Shown here: one piece after another, positions 24,585 to 32,017 of the stretch
Layout of the letters: every line of letters starts with the position of its first letter
Numbering within the stretch: the first letter of the stretch is position 1
NCBI GenBank assembly: GCA_022072445.1
Contig: JAJVHV010000049.1
Coordinates: forward strand, 1 to 32,017
DNA length: 32,017 nucleotides
Source: Phycisphaerae bacterium
Lineage (GTDB): Bacteria > Planctomycetota > Phycisphaerae > UBA1845 > Fen-1342
Direction of reading: 5' to 3'
Notes under the pieces: generated by a model
Databases searched by the model: none
The model's input: the letters and a program-made list of their open reading frames with translations, nothing else
Told to the model about the DNA's origin: nothing
Position numbers and translations under genes: made by a program

Positions 24585-24721
24585 GAGGAGACTCTGATAA
24601 TTGTGGCGATTTGGGGAAACCCGCGGGCCCGCGCACGACGCGAATCCCAATAGGTTGGACATCGGCGTACGCGGAGTACCGCCTGTATGGGCGGCTGGTA
24701 GTCCAGGGGCGAGAAAAATTC

Positions 24722-25252
24722 TCAGGAAGCCGGCGGCGGCGGGACAGTAATCTGATGCAGATTGTCGCGAACCAGGTGTAATCCGTGAACGCAGAACTCG
24801 AAGTGCTCGCCGAGATTGCGGAGCAAATCGGACGGTGGATGCGTATCCGGACGGCTCAGCTCGCTGGCGATGTGATAGGACCGCTTGCCGCGCAGCAGAT
24901 ATTCCCGCAGAAGATCGGGCCCATGCCGCCGGGTCAACTGTTCGGGAAAGACGCCCGCCCAGAAGAGCGCGAAATCGCCGATGTACTTGTGAATCAGGCG
25001 ATTGCGCGCCGCGGGCTCGATGTCGGGTCCGAGATACGCATCGCTGTGCATGCGCTGGATTTCGCGGATCGGTTCGCCGGTCACGGTGTGGAGCCGATAA
25101 ATCCGGTCGACGTGCAGAAAATCCGCAAGCATGTCGGAGAGGTAATCGGTCACGCCCGGGTCGCATAACCCGACGTCAACCATGAAGACCTGCTGCACGA
25201 CGCCGCCGAAAAGCGCGCGGATCGGCTGATTTGAGGACGCATTCAGCGACAT
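24722..25252 (-). CDS. Conserved-looking hypothetical protein
   Basis: I do not recognise this 176-residue protein. It is predicted soluble and mixed helical, without signal peptide or membrane segment. It is moderately charged and rich in His and Arg (RIYRLHTVTGEP, EIQRMHSDAYLGPD, RLIHKYIGDFALFWAGVF, RGKRSYHIASEL, HFEFCVHGLHLVRDNL). The composition and codon use match the surrounding genes, and a plausible GGGTGA ribosome-binding sequence precedes the ATG at 25252. It lies between the mreD-like gene and mraZ on the same strand; the mraZ promoter sits in the 215-base gap after it. The C-terminus is a proline run (VPPPPAS). A heme- or metal-binding role could be guessed from the histidines but is not supported. 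Confidence 0.65.
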   Translation of the reverse strand: MSLNASSNQPIRALFGGVVQQVFMVDVGLCDPGVTDYLSDMLADFLHVDRIYRLHTVTGEPIREIQRMHSDAYLGPDIEPAARNRLIHKYIGDFALFWAGVFPEQLTRRHGPDLLREYLLRGKRSYHIASELSRPDTHPPSDLLRNLGEHFEFCVHGLHLVRDNLHQITVPPPPAS

Positions 25253-25357
25253 TTCGTCACCCGACGAATTCGAGACACTTCAATGGTAGGAATCGGATCG
25301 GGCGGAGGTAAAGAGGATTTCAGGAGTGGCGAGCGGCAGATCCGGCGAGCCTGGCGG

Positions 25358-25858
25358 TCAGTACCGATAAGGGCTGCCGCGGCCGCGGGGGCGCAACTGG
25401 AGCATCTGCGCGGCAAGAGTGAAGAGCAGCGCGCCGAGGGCAGCACCGCCCAGCCCGAGCGTGAAGCCGCTCCAGGGGTGGGCCACGCCCCAGAGCGTCG
25501 CATTGAGGGCCACGAGCGTCGAAGCGGCGAGACTGGCAGCCAGCGCGGCGAGAACGGCGATGACGAGCTGCGCCGACCAGGCGCTGCCGTTGGTCCGGGC
25601 ACACAGCCAGGTGACCAGCCAGGCGGCCAGGCCGAGCGCCACGGCGCGCGTTCCGACCGGATCGGACGAGCACATGTCCTGAGCCAGGCCGATCAGCCAG
25701 CCGGCGATGGGGGCTTCGCGCGGGGGCGAGAGAAACCCCCAAAGCAGCGCGGTGAGCAGGAAAAGATCGAGCGCCGATAGCACCCGCAGGCGCGCGATGA
25801 GCGCGGTCTGCACCACGGCGACGACGACGATCATCGCAACGAAGATGCCCCAGCGCAT
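25358..25858 (-). CDS. MreD-like rod-shape-determining membrane protein
   Basis: The 166-residue protein is almost entirely membrane: five hydrophobic segments, beginning WGIFVAMIVVVAVVQTAL. It has the MreD-type sequence LDLFLLTALLWGFLSPP and the hallmark WLIGLAQDMCSSDPVGTRAVALGLAAWLV (glycine-Leu-x-Gln-Asp motif). MreD works with MreB and MreC in the elongation machinery of the cell wall. Neither mreB nor mreC is next to it here, which is unusual, and the family is poorly conserved, so the name is given as MreD-like. The ATG at 25858 is four bases from the stop of the upstream lipoprotein gene, so the two are probably coupled. The basic end (RPRGRGSPYRY) faces the cytoplasm if topology is standard. 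Confidence 0.7.
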   Translation of the reverse strand: MRWGIFVAMIVVVAVVQTALIARLRVLSALDLFLLTALLWGFLSPPREAPIAGWLIGLAQDMCSSDPVGTRAVALGLAAWLVTWLCARTNGSAWSAQLVIAVLAALAASLAASTLVALNATLWGVAHPWSGFTLGLGGAALGALLFTLAAQMLQLRPRGRGSPYRY

Positions 25859-25862
25859 GCGA

Positions 25863-26498
25863 TCAACTGGCCTCGGGCAGTTCGCGGCCGAAAGCCGGCG
25901 CGGGCACGCGGCGGCGCAGCGGCGAACCCTTGACGACGCGACCGTCGCCGCGCTGATAGCTGAAGTTGATCTCGACGTGCTTTCCGCAGACTTTGGCCTC
26001 CTTGGGCCAGTTGAGCATGAAGCCGTAGGAGTATCCGCCGGCGGCGAGCTTGGTGATGCGGAATCCGGTGGCGTCCTGCTGGTTGAACGTCCAACGATGG
26101 ACGAGCTTGCGCGTCAACTGGCCCTTCTCGTCGCGCTCGATGACGTGCATGGTGGCTTCGAACGCGCCGGTGCCGAAAGCGCCCTTGCCGCTCGCGGCCG
26201 AGACGGCGTAGACGCGGACCTTGAAGCCGACCGGCGTCGAGGCGTCGAACAACCAGGGGACCGGCTGCCAGAACTGGATCAGCTCGACGATGTCGTCGCG
26301 GGCGGCGATCTTGGCGGCGTCAATGGCCGGTACGGGCTTGGCGGTGGCGTTATCCGCCCCGACGCTATACGAAACTGGTTTGTGCTGCTGCGGCCACTGG
26401 CAGCCTGCAACCGAGAGCGCCAGCAGCGCGGCGGCGACGCGAGTTCGCGCGAACCCCGGCCGATGCACGACGCGGGAATGTTCAGACAGGCGTTTCAT
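25863..26498 (-). CDS. Putative lipoprotein of unknown function
   Basis: The 211-residue protein has a signal segment (TRVAAALLALSVAGC) with a lipobox VAGC, Cys33, so it is probably a lipoprotein of the inner or outer membrane. The mature part reads as a beta-rich domain (PVGFKVRVYAVSAASGKGAF, ATMHVIERDEKGQL, HRWTFNQQDATGFRITKLA, YSYGFMLNWPKEAKVCGKHV, EINFSYQRGDGRVV) of about 150 residues. I do not recognise a named family; the layout resembles small planctomycete lipoproteins found with secretion or pilus genes. It lies between the giant secretin (171 bases upstream) and the mreD-like gene (four bases downstream), which makes a link to the secretin (pilotin-like) or to envelope maintenance possible but unproven. 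Confidence 0.72.
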   Translation of the reverse strand: MKRLSEHSRVVHRPGFARTRVAAALLALSVAGCQWPQQHKPVSYSVGADNATAKPVPAIDAAKIAARDDIVELIQFWQPVPWLFDASTPVGFKVRVYAVSAASGKGAFGTGAFEATMHVIERDEKGQLTRKLVHRWTFNQQDATGFRITKLAAGGYSYGFMLNWPKEAKVCGKHVEINFSYQRGDGRVVKGSPLRRRVPAPAFGRELPEAS

Positions 26499-26669
26499 GG
26501 TTCATCGTCTGTTTTCAGGCGGAGCGTGCGCATGTCGCTCGCGGCACACACGTCCCTCGTACACCGGCCAGCCGACGCTCGCGCGATTGCCGCTTGAAAT
26601 CAACGTGCCGGCGGCATCCGCACCGGCGGTCCGGGCTTTCGAGCACTCGCGGCCGGCGGCGCGTCGTCG

Positions 26670-29600
26670 TTACTCGATCCGGCCGGGAATCGGCAGATCG
26701 TAGGAATCGGCGTCGGCCGGGCCGCGCGACGAACCGAGCCGGGCGGGCACGGGCGGTCCGTACTCGTCTTCCTCCGGCTTGAGCGTGTCCTTCTCAAGCG
26801 GCACGGTCTCGCCTTCGGCCGGCTCGAGCGGCACGCCCTCGGCGCCGTCGTGCATCGTCTCGGTTTCGCGGCGGAGCTTGTTCATGAGCGGGCTGCCGAG
26901 CACCTCCTGATCAAGCAGGCCGCTCTCGTCGCGCGAGTGGGTCGACAGGTCGCGGAAGTCCTCGACCGTGCGGACGACCCGCGGCGTCAGGACGATCAGC
27001 AGCTCGGTCTTCTGGTTGTTGTAGGTGCTGAAGCGGAAGAGCTCGCCCAAGAGCGGGATGTCGCCCATGAGCGGCACCTTCTGCTCGGTGGTCGACTCCC
27101 TATTGGTGATCAGGCCGCCCAGCACGATCGTCTCGCTGTCCATGACGGTGACGGTGGTATTGGCTTCGCGGTTGATGGTGATCGGCTGCTCGACGCCCGG
27201 GGCGATGGTGACGTTGGAGTCCGCCACTTCCGAGATCACCTGCGAAATCTCCATCCGCACGTAGCCGTCCGGGTTGATCTGCGGCGTCACGGTCAGCTCG
27301 ATGCCGACTTTTTCGCGCGTAATGTTGCTCTGCACGTTTCCGCCGGTGGTCTGCGACGTGCCGGAGACGAACGGAATTTCGCGGCTGACGTTGAAGGTGG
27401 CTTCCTGGCCGTGCATGGCCATGATCATCGGCCGGCTGAGGACCTTGAGGTTGCTCTCGCTCTGAAGCGTGTGGATCAGGAAGTTGAAGTCGGCGCCCGT
27501 GACGGTGAAGGTGAATCCGCCGAGGCCGGCGCCGACGGCGCCGACGTCGGTTCCGCCGACGTAGTCATAGGTCGTCGTGTCGCTCGGGCCGGCCTTGGTG
27601 AATTGCAGGTCCTGAAAGGCGAATTCGACGCCCAGCTCGAGCGAATTGTCGAGCGTGACTTCGATGATCAGGACCTGGATCATGACCTGCGGCGGCGGCT
27701 GGTCGAGCTCCTTGACGATGTCGAGCACTGAGCTTTCGAACTGCGGATCGTAGCTGACGACCAGTACGTTGGCATCTTCGTTGGCGATGGCGATGATCTC
27801 GCGTTCCTGCTTTTTCTGGTTCGAGAGCTCCTCGCCGATGTCCTGGAGGCGGTCGCGTTCGGCGTCGCTGAAGGCCTTGAGCGAATCGGCCAGGCTCTTG
27901 GCTTCGTTGTTGCGCGGTTGGTAGACGAACGTCTTGCGCTCCTTGATCTCCTGCGTATCGAGCTGGAGCACCAGTTCTTCGACCAGGTCGAGATAGCCCT
28001 TCGTACCGGCGGCGACGACCGAGTTCGTACGGACGTCGGTGGTGAACATGAGCTGTTGGCGGCCGCCTTCGGAGCTGACGCCTTCGAGCACGAGCTGCCG
28101 CTCCTGGCCGTTCTGGCCGGTGGTGTTGGAGACGGTGCGGGTCGTGCCCGTCCCCGTGCCGCCCTGCGAGCTGAAGAGCGCCTCGAGCGTTTTGACCATC
28201 TCCTCGGCGTCGGAGTTGCGTAGCGGGAAAATGCGGACCTTGGCGGCATCGGGCGGAACGTCGACCGCGGCGACAAGCGACTCCATCAGCGCCATGCTTT
28301 CGGGCGAGGCGGTCACGACCAGCGAATTCGTACGGACGTCGCTGATGATTCGAATCTCGGAGCGCAGACCCTTGAGCGTCTCGACGCCGGCGTCGGGGTG
28401 CTGCACCTGGTAGATCAGCAGTACCTGGTTGGCACCTTCCTGTGCGGCGCCGCCGGAGCTGCGCGTTCCACCACCCTGGCTACTGCCGACCTGTCCGCCG
28501 CGGCCCTCGAGGATGGCGTTCAGCAGTTCGCCGGCGTCTTCGGCGTCGGCCTGCTTAAGCTTGAAGATGCGTACGACGGCGCCGCCGGTAGGATCGACGG
28601 TTTCCATGCGCTGCACCATCGTCTCGACTTCCTTGACGAGGGCGGGCGGGCCGATGGCGACGACTGAGTTCGTGGCGGGGTCGAAGGTAACGGTGAGGTC
28701 GGTGGCTCCGGTTCCGCCGCCCTGCCCGCCGCCGGTGCTCTTGTACATGTCCTGCAGGATCTTGGAGACGTCTTCGGAAGCGTTCCGCCGCAGCGGCAGG
28801 ATGGTGAGCATGCGGCCGACCTCGCTGGGGCGATCGAGCAGTTCGATCCAGCGTTCGACCATCTGCATGTCTTCCTTGGAGGCGGCGAGCAGGAGGTTGT
28901 TGGAGAGCGGGTCGGCGGCGATGTGAATGGGTGTTCCGCTGAGCTTGGCGTCGCCGCCGCCGCTGCCCTGCTGGCTCTTCTGGATCAGCTCGGTGAGCAG
29001 CGCGGCGATATTGGTGGCGCTGTTGAGCTTGACGGCGCGGACGCGGAATTCGACAGTGGGGTCGAACGCGCGGTCGAGCTGATCGACCAGGTCGTTGGCC
29101 TGGCGGATGTAGTCGCGCGTGCCGGTCATGACGACGGAGTTACTGCGCGGATCGGCGATGACATTCAGCACGTCCTTCTGCTCGGGGTTGGTCTCCTTGG
29201 TGGCGGCAGCCTTTTTCTCGAAGACCTCCTGGATGATGGCCTGAATCTTGGCCGAGTCGGCAAACTGGAGCTGGCGATATTGCGAGTCGACCGTGCCATA
29301 GGCTTCGGCGCCGTCGAGCTGCAGGGCCAGGTCTTCGACCATCTTGTACGTGTCGGGGTGTCCCATGACGATCAGCATGTTGGCGCGGTCGTCGGGGATG
29401 ATGATGGCGCCCTCGCGCTCCGGGTTCTTCTGGGCCTTGCCCAGGGCGGTCTGGCGCTCCTTGAGCAGGTCCTGGAGCTTCTTGCCCAGCGTGCTGGCGG
29501 GCGAATTCTTCAACTGGATCAGATGCGTCTCCATGGCCAGGCTGGTGCCGGGTTTGTCGACCTCGGCGATCAGGCCGGCGGTCAGCAGGATGGCATCCTT

Positions 29601-32017
29601 GCGGCCGACGACGAAGAGCGTGTTGCTGCGCGAGTCCTGGGCGATGTAGATCGGGAAAGGCAGCCCCTTGCCGGTGATGCCGGCGGGGATCGGGGGCAGC
29701 ACGTCCTTGGCGAACGACTTCGCGTCGCCGTCGGACGGGCGGACGAGCGCCGCCTTGCCTTCGGTGAACAGCTTCTGAAGCATTTCGCCCACGTCGACCA
29801 CGTCGGCGTGCTTGAGGGCGAACGACTTGATCTCGACGTCGGCGCCGGCGGGCAGCGCGTCGAACAGGCCGACGATTTCGGTCAGCGGGTCCTTGTTCGA
29901 GCGCGAGGTGTACACGATCAGCGAGTTCGTACCCTTGTCGGAGACGATGCGAATCGGCTTCTCGAGATCGAGCTCGGGCAGCACGCGCCCGTCGACCGTC
30001 GTGATCCGCAGGCGGCGCACGAACGGCTTGCCGGGCTTGGTCGGCTCGGCGGCGGCGCCCTCCTGAGCGGCCTGCTGCTCGGCGTTGATCATGTCGGTCA
30101 GAGCCTTGGCGACCAGGTCGGAATTCGCGTTCTTCAGGTTGATCCAGAGCATCTCGCCGACGGTGTACGCCGAGCCGCCGTCGTCGGGCTTGATCTCGAC
30201 GTCGACGGACTGAATCAGCCGCTCGATCTCCTCGACGTCCTTGGGGGTCCCGATGACCAGAATGCTGTTCGAGCGGTCCTCGACCTGCACCGAGGCTTGC
30301 GCATCGGCGGGCACCTCGCGCAACTGGTTCAACTTCTGCAGCGTGGGCGCCACGATGCGGGCGGCGTCGGCGGCGCGGATGTGCGTCAGGCCGATCAGGC
30401 GGAATTGCGTGTCGCCGGTGTCCACGTCGAGCTGATCGATGAGCGTCTCGATCGTCGCCATGATCTTGTCGGAAGCGGAGACGATCAGCGAGTTGCTGCG
30501 GGCTTCGGCGCTGATCGCGAAGCGGTCGGCGGGGCCAGGCTGATCGGTGCGGATTTCGATCAGGCGCTGCACCTGCTCGGTGATGGCCGGCGCCAGCAAC
30601 GCCGCCTTGGCGTGCTTGAGCGTGAAGACGGCGAACTGCGCCGGCCCGGTGGCGGCTTCCATCGTCCGGGCGATCTGCTGAAGGAATTCGAGGTCGCGCT
30701 CGTCGCCATAGATGATGACCTGGTCGCTGCCGATGGGCGTGACCTGGACCTGTCCGCGGAGCGTACCGGTGACGCCGGCGGGGAGCAGGACGGCGTCGCC
30801 GGCGGCGGGTTGGGTAGCCTGCTCGTCCGGGGCCGGTGGGCGGCTGGTCGAGGAATCCGACGGTATCGGAACGACACGCTCCTGGCGCGACGACGGCCGG
30901 GCAGCCGGCGGCGGCGCATGCTCCTGCGTGGCGCCACGGACACCCGCGTTTTCGACCGGCGTTTCCTGGGTCGGATTCGACTGCTCGGCAGTTTCGGCTG
31001 AATCGTCGACGCCGGCCGAAGCCTGGTCGGACGCGTCGCTCTCAGCATCTTCCGGCGCGGCCGCAATGCTGTTGTCGGCTGCGGGCTCGTCGGCCAGTTC
31101 GGGCGCGGCGACGTCCGCGTCCGGCCGAGATTCGGCCTCGGTCTCGGGCGGGCCGCCGACGGCTTCAGCGCGGCGCAGGGGTGAATCGGAGTAAGCGACG
31201 AGACGGATCGCGTCGTAGTTCACGTCGTCGGGCAGTTCGGGCTGTTCTGTTTCAGCCAGCGCCGCGAGGCGCGAGAACATCTGGCCCGGCGGCAGCGCGC
31301 GACCGGCCGCAGGCGCGCCGATTGAGAGCGCGGCGGGACGACGGGCAGGCGAGCGCGGGCGTAGGGCGGCCGGCGGCGGCGACTTCGGCGCGGCCTTGCC
31401 GTCGCTGACGATCAGATCGCGCCAGCTTTTCGCCCGGTCATCGCTGGTCGGCGCCGCCGCCAGTGCCGAATCCGGCGAATCCGCGCGAGCATCGGCCGGG
31501 GTCGCGACGTCGGCCACAGCACCGACGGCGACAGGGGTATTCAACTGGGTGGAGATGTCGTCCGGCGGGACCATGCGATTAAGAGCGGCGAGCACGGCGC
31601 CGACGTCGTTCGACAACTCGTGCGACGAAAGCGACGGGGTCGCCTGGCCGCTGGCGACCGATTCGCCGATCGCGGCGCGCGCTTCAGCCGCGGCCATCGA
31701 CACCGGCCGGGCAAAGCGGCTGAGGGCTTCGATGAGCGCATCGCGCTCGCTGGCCGCGAGGGGTGCGACGAGCGCGGCGTGAACGGCGTGCGACTCGGTC
31801 GCGGGCATGGCCGGCGCCAGCGCCGCCTGGTTCGCCAGCGCCGCGCTGATCGACTGAGTGAGCAGGCAGACGCCGATGAAAGCCGCGGCTGGCCGCGGTG
31901 CGACGTGGTCGGTGCGGGGCGCGGCGGTGGCGCTCGGTTGCCAGAGGGCGGCGCCGCGCGGGGGCTGCGTCGGGGGCGTGCGGCGGCGCGTTCCGCCGGT
32001 GGGCGGCTGGGCTGCGC
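26670..32017 (-). CDS. Giant secretin with about eleven repeated N-domains (5' end beyond the window)
   Basis: At least 1781 residues. The frame stays open from ATG 31808 to the right edge with no ATG, GTG or TTG codon, and that stretch encodes a signal-like segment (AAAFIGVCLLTQSISAALA, 31889-31833), so the true start lies outside. A disordered Ala/Pro/acid-rich region of about 320 residues follows. Then come about eleven secretin-N-type modules, each ending in a [D/E]-x-R-x-N-S-[LV]-x-V strand-turn; the signatures are SNSLIV, SNSILV, TNSLIV, SNTLFV, ANMLIV, SNSVVM, SNNLLL, TNSVVA, TNSLVV, TNSVVA and ANVLVV. Canonical GspD has N0 plus three. Some modules carry Gly-rich insertions (GGGQGGGTG; GSSQGGGTRSSGG). 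The core begins PPPQVMIQVLIIEVTLDN and carries the hallmark VPLMGDIPLLGELFR. Secretins form outer-membrane channels; the long stack predicts an extended periplasmic tube. No other secretion genes are within the window. Confidence 0.93.
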   Translation of the reverse strand, partial: AAQPPTGGTRRRTPPTQPPRGAALWQPSATAAPRTDHVAPRPAAAFIGVCLLTQSISAALANQAALAPAMPATESHAVHAALVAPLAASERDALIEALSRFARPVSMAAAEARAAIGESVASGQATPSLSSHELSNDVGAVLAALNRMVPPDDISTQLNTPVAVGAVADVATPADARADSPDSALAAAPTSDDRAKSWRDLIVSDGKAAPKSPPPAALRPRSPARRPAALSIGAPAAGRALPPGQMFSRLAALAETEQPELPDDVNYDAIRLVAYSDSPLRRAEAVGGPPETEAESRPDADVAAPELADEPAADNSIAAAPEDAESDASDQASAGVDDSAETAEQSNPTQETPVENAGVRGATQEHAPPPAARPSSRQERVVPIPSDSSTSRPPAPDEQATQPAAGDAVLLPAGVTGTLRGQVQVTPIGSDQVIIYGDERDLEFLQQIARTMEAATGPAQFAVFTLKHAKAALLAPAITEQVQRLIEIRTDQPGPADRFAISAEARSNSLIVSASDKIMATIETLIDQLDVDTGDTQFRLIGLTHIRAADAARIVAPTLQKLNQLREVPADAQASVQVEDRSNSILVIGTPKDVEEIERLIQSVDVEIKPDDGGSAYTVGEMLWINLKNANSDLVAKALTDMINAEQQAAQEGAAAEPTKPGKPFVRRLRITTVDGRVLPELDLEKPIRIVSDKGTNSLIVYTSRSNKDPLTEIVGLFDALPAGADVEIKSFALKHADVVDVGEMLQKLFTEGKAALVRPSDGDAKSFAKDVLPPIPAGITGKGLPFPIYIAQDSRSNTLFVVGRKDAILLTAGLIAEVDKPGTSLAMETHLIQLKNSPASTLGKKLQDLLKERQTALGKAQKNPEREGAIIIPDDRANMLIVMGHPDTYKMVEDLALQLDGAEAYGTVDSQYRQLQFADSAKIQAIIQEVFEKKAAATKETNPEQKDVLNVIADPRSNSVVMTGTRDYIRQANDLVDQLDRAFDPTVEFRVRAVKLNSATNIAALLTELIQKSQQGSGGGDAKLSGTPIHIAADPLSNNLLLAASKEDMQMVERWIELLDRPSEVGRMLTILPLRRNASEDVSKILQDMYKSTGGGQGGGTGATDLTVTFDPATNSVVAIGPPALVKEVETMVQRMETVDPTGGAVVRIFKLKQADAEDAGELLNAILEGRGGQVGSSQGGGTRSSGGAAQEGANQVLLIYQVQHPDAGVETLKGLRSEIRIISDVRTNSLVVTASPESMALMESLVAAVDVPPDAAKVRIFPLRNSDAEEMVKTLEALFSSQGGTGTGTTRTVSNTTGQNGQERQLVLEGVSSEGGRQQLMFTTDVRTNSVVAAGTKGYLDLVEELVLQLDTQEIKERKTFVYQPRNNEAKSLADSLKAFSDAERDRLQDIGEELSNQKKQEREIIAIANEDANVLVVSYDPQFESSVLDIVKELDQPPPQVMIQVLIIEVTLDNSLELGVEFAFQDLQFTKAGPSDTTTYDYVGGTDVGAVGAGLGGFTFTVTGADFNFLIHTLQSESNLKVLSRPMIMAMHGQEATFNVSREIPFVSGTSQTTGGNVQSNITREKVGIELTVTPQINPDGYVRMEISQVISEVADSNVTIAPGVEQPITINREANTTVTVMDSETIVLGGLITNRESTTEQKVPLMGDIPLLGELFRFSTYNNQKTELLIVLTPRVVRTVEDFRDLSTHSRDESGLLDQEVLGSPLMNKLRRETETMHDGAEGVPLEPAEGETVPLEKDTLKPEEDEYGPPVPARLGSSRGPADADSYDLPIPGRIE

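Noticed and set aside
24706-24722. Possible terminator (GAGAA-aaa-TTCTC) after the hypothetical gene
   Set aside because: The stem is only five A+T-rich pairs with no following T-run, so it is not convincing.
28923-31001. 692-codon open frame on the plus strand opposite the giant secretin
   Set aside because: Low-complexity Gly/Asp/Arg-rich translation mirroring the secretin codons; the minus-strand frame has clear repeated domains.
1-32017. CRISPR arrays, tRNA and rRNA genes
   Set aside because: No regularly spaced repeats and no recognisable tRNA or rRNA sequence were seen by eye; a tRNAscan-SE/Infernal run would be needed to exclude a tRNA formally.

Overview
The window is high-G+C bacterial chromosomal DNA, most likely from the phylum Planctomycetota. 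Four things point there: a PSCyt1/DUF1549/DUF1553 protein with CxxCH motifs directly followed by a Tat-exported DUF1501 protein, an orphan PEP-CTERM sorting tail, a giant secretin with about eleven repeated N-domains, and small interspersed palindromic elements in the intergenic DNA. The conserved murE-ftsI-ftsW block suggests a lineage that still makes peptidoglycan with meso-diaminopimelate. A Phycisphaerae-like member fits, but class-level placement is inference.

Layout. Positions 1-2344 are a scrambled accessory zone. It holds the first codons of a transposase on the minus strand, a 64-bp insertion-sequence end present twice (63-126 and 403-466), the 5' fragment of a small exported protein between the two copies, and an RHS-family gene fragment. 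A two-hairpin element lies inside that RHS frame. A 159-bp MITE-like inverted-repeat element follows, and then a PEP-CTERM tail cut off from its gene. From 2345 to 10599 come a Gfo/Idh/MocA oxidoreductase (-), the PSCyt1 protein and DUF1501 protein as a two-gene operon (+), and an RlmI-like methyltransferase with a universal stress protein (-). From 10879 to 13916 a short secretin and a TPR lipoprotein overlap by ATGA (+).

Positions 13923-24584 are a dcw (division and cell wall) operon read on the minus strand: mraZ, rsmH, a LysM protein, an ftsL-like gene, ftsI, murE, murF, mraY and ftsW. A good extended -10 promoter and two MraZ-box-like repeats precede mraZ. The genes between mraY and ftsZ in the textbook cluster (murD, murG, murC, ftsQ, ftsA, ftsZ) are absent here; ftsW is followed directly by convergent genes.

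Positions 24722-32017 (-) carry a giant secretin that continues past the right edge, then a lipoprotein, an MreD-like membrane protein and an unrecognised soluble protein.

How the genes work together: the dcw products convert UDP-MurNAc-peptides to lipid I (MurE, MurF, MraY) and polymerise and cross-link septal peptidoglycan (FtsW, FtsI), with FtsL-like and LysM proteins as likely structural partners and MraZ as the local regulator. The two secretins imply two outer-membrane export or pilus systems. The long repeated N-domain stack of the giant one is the most striking feature of the window. No tRNA, rRNA, CRISPR array or prophage was recognised.
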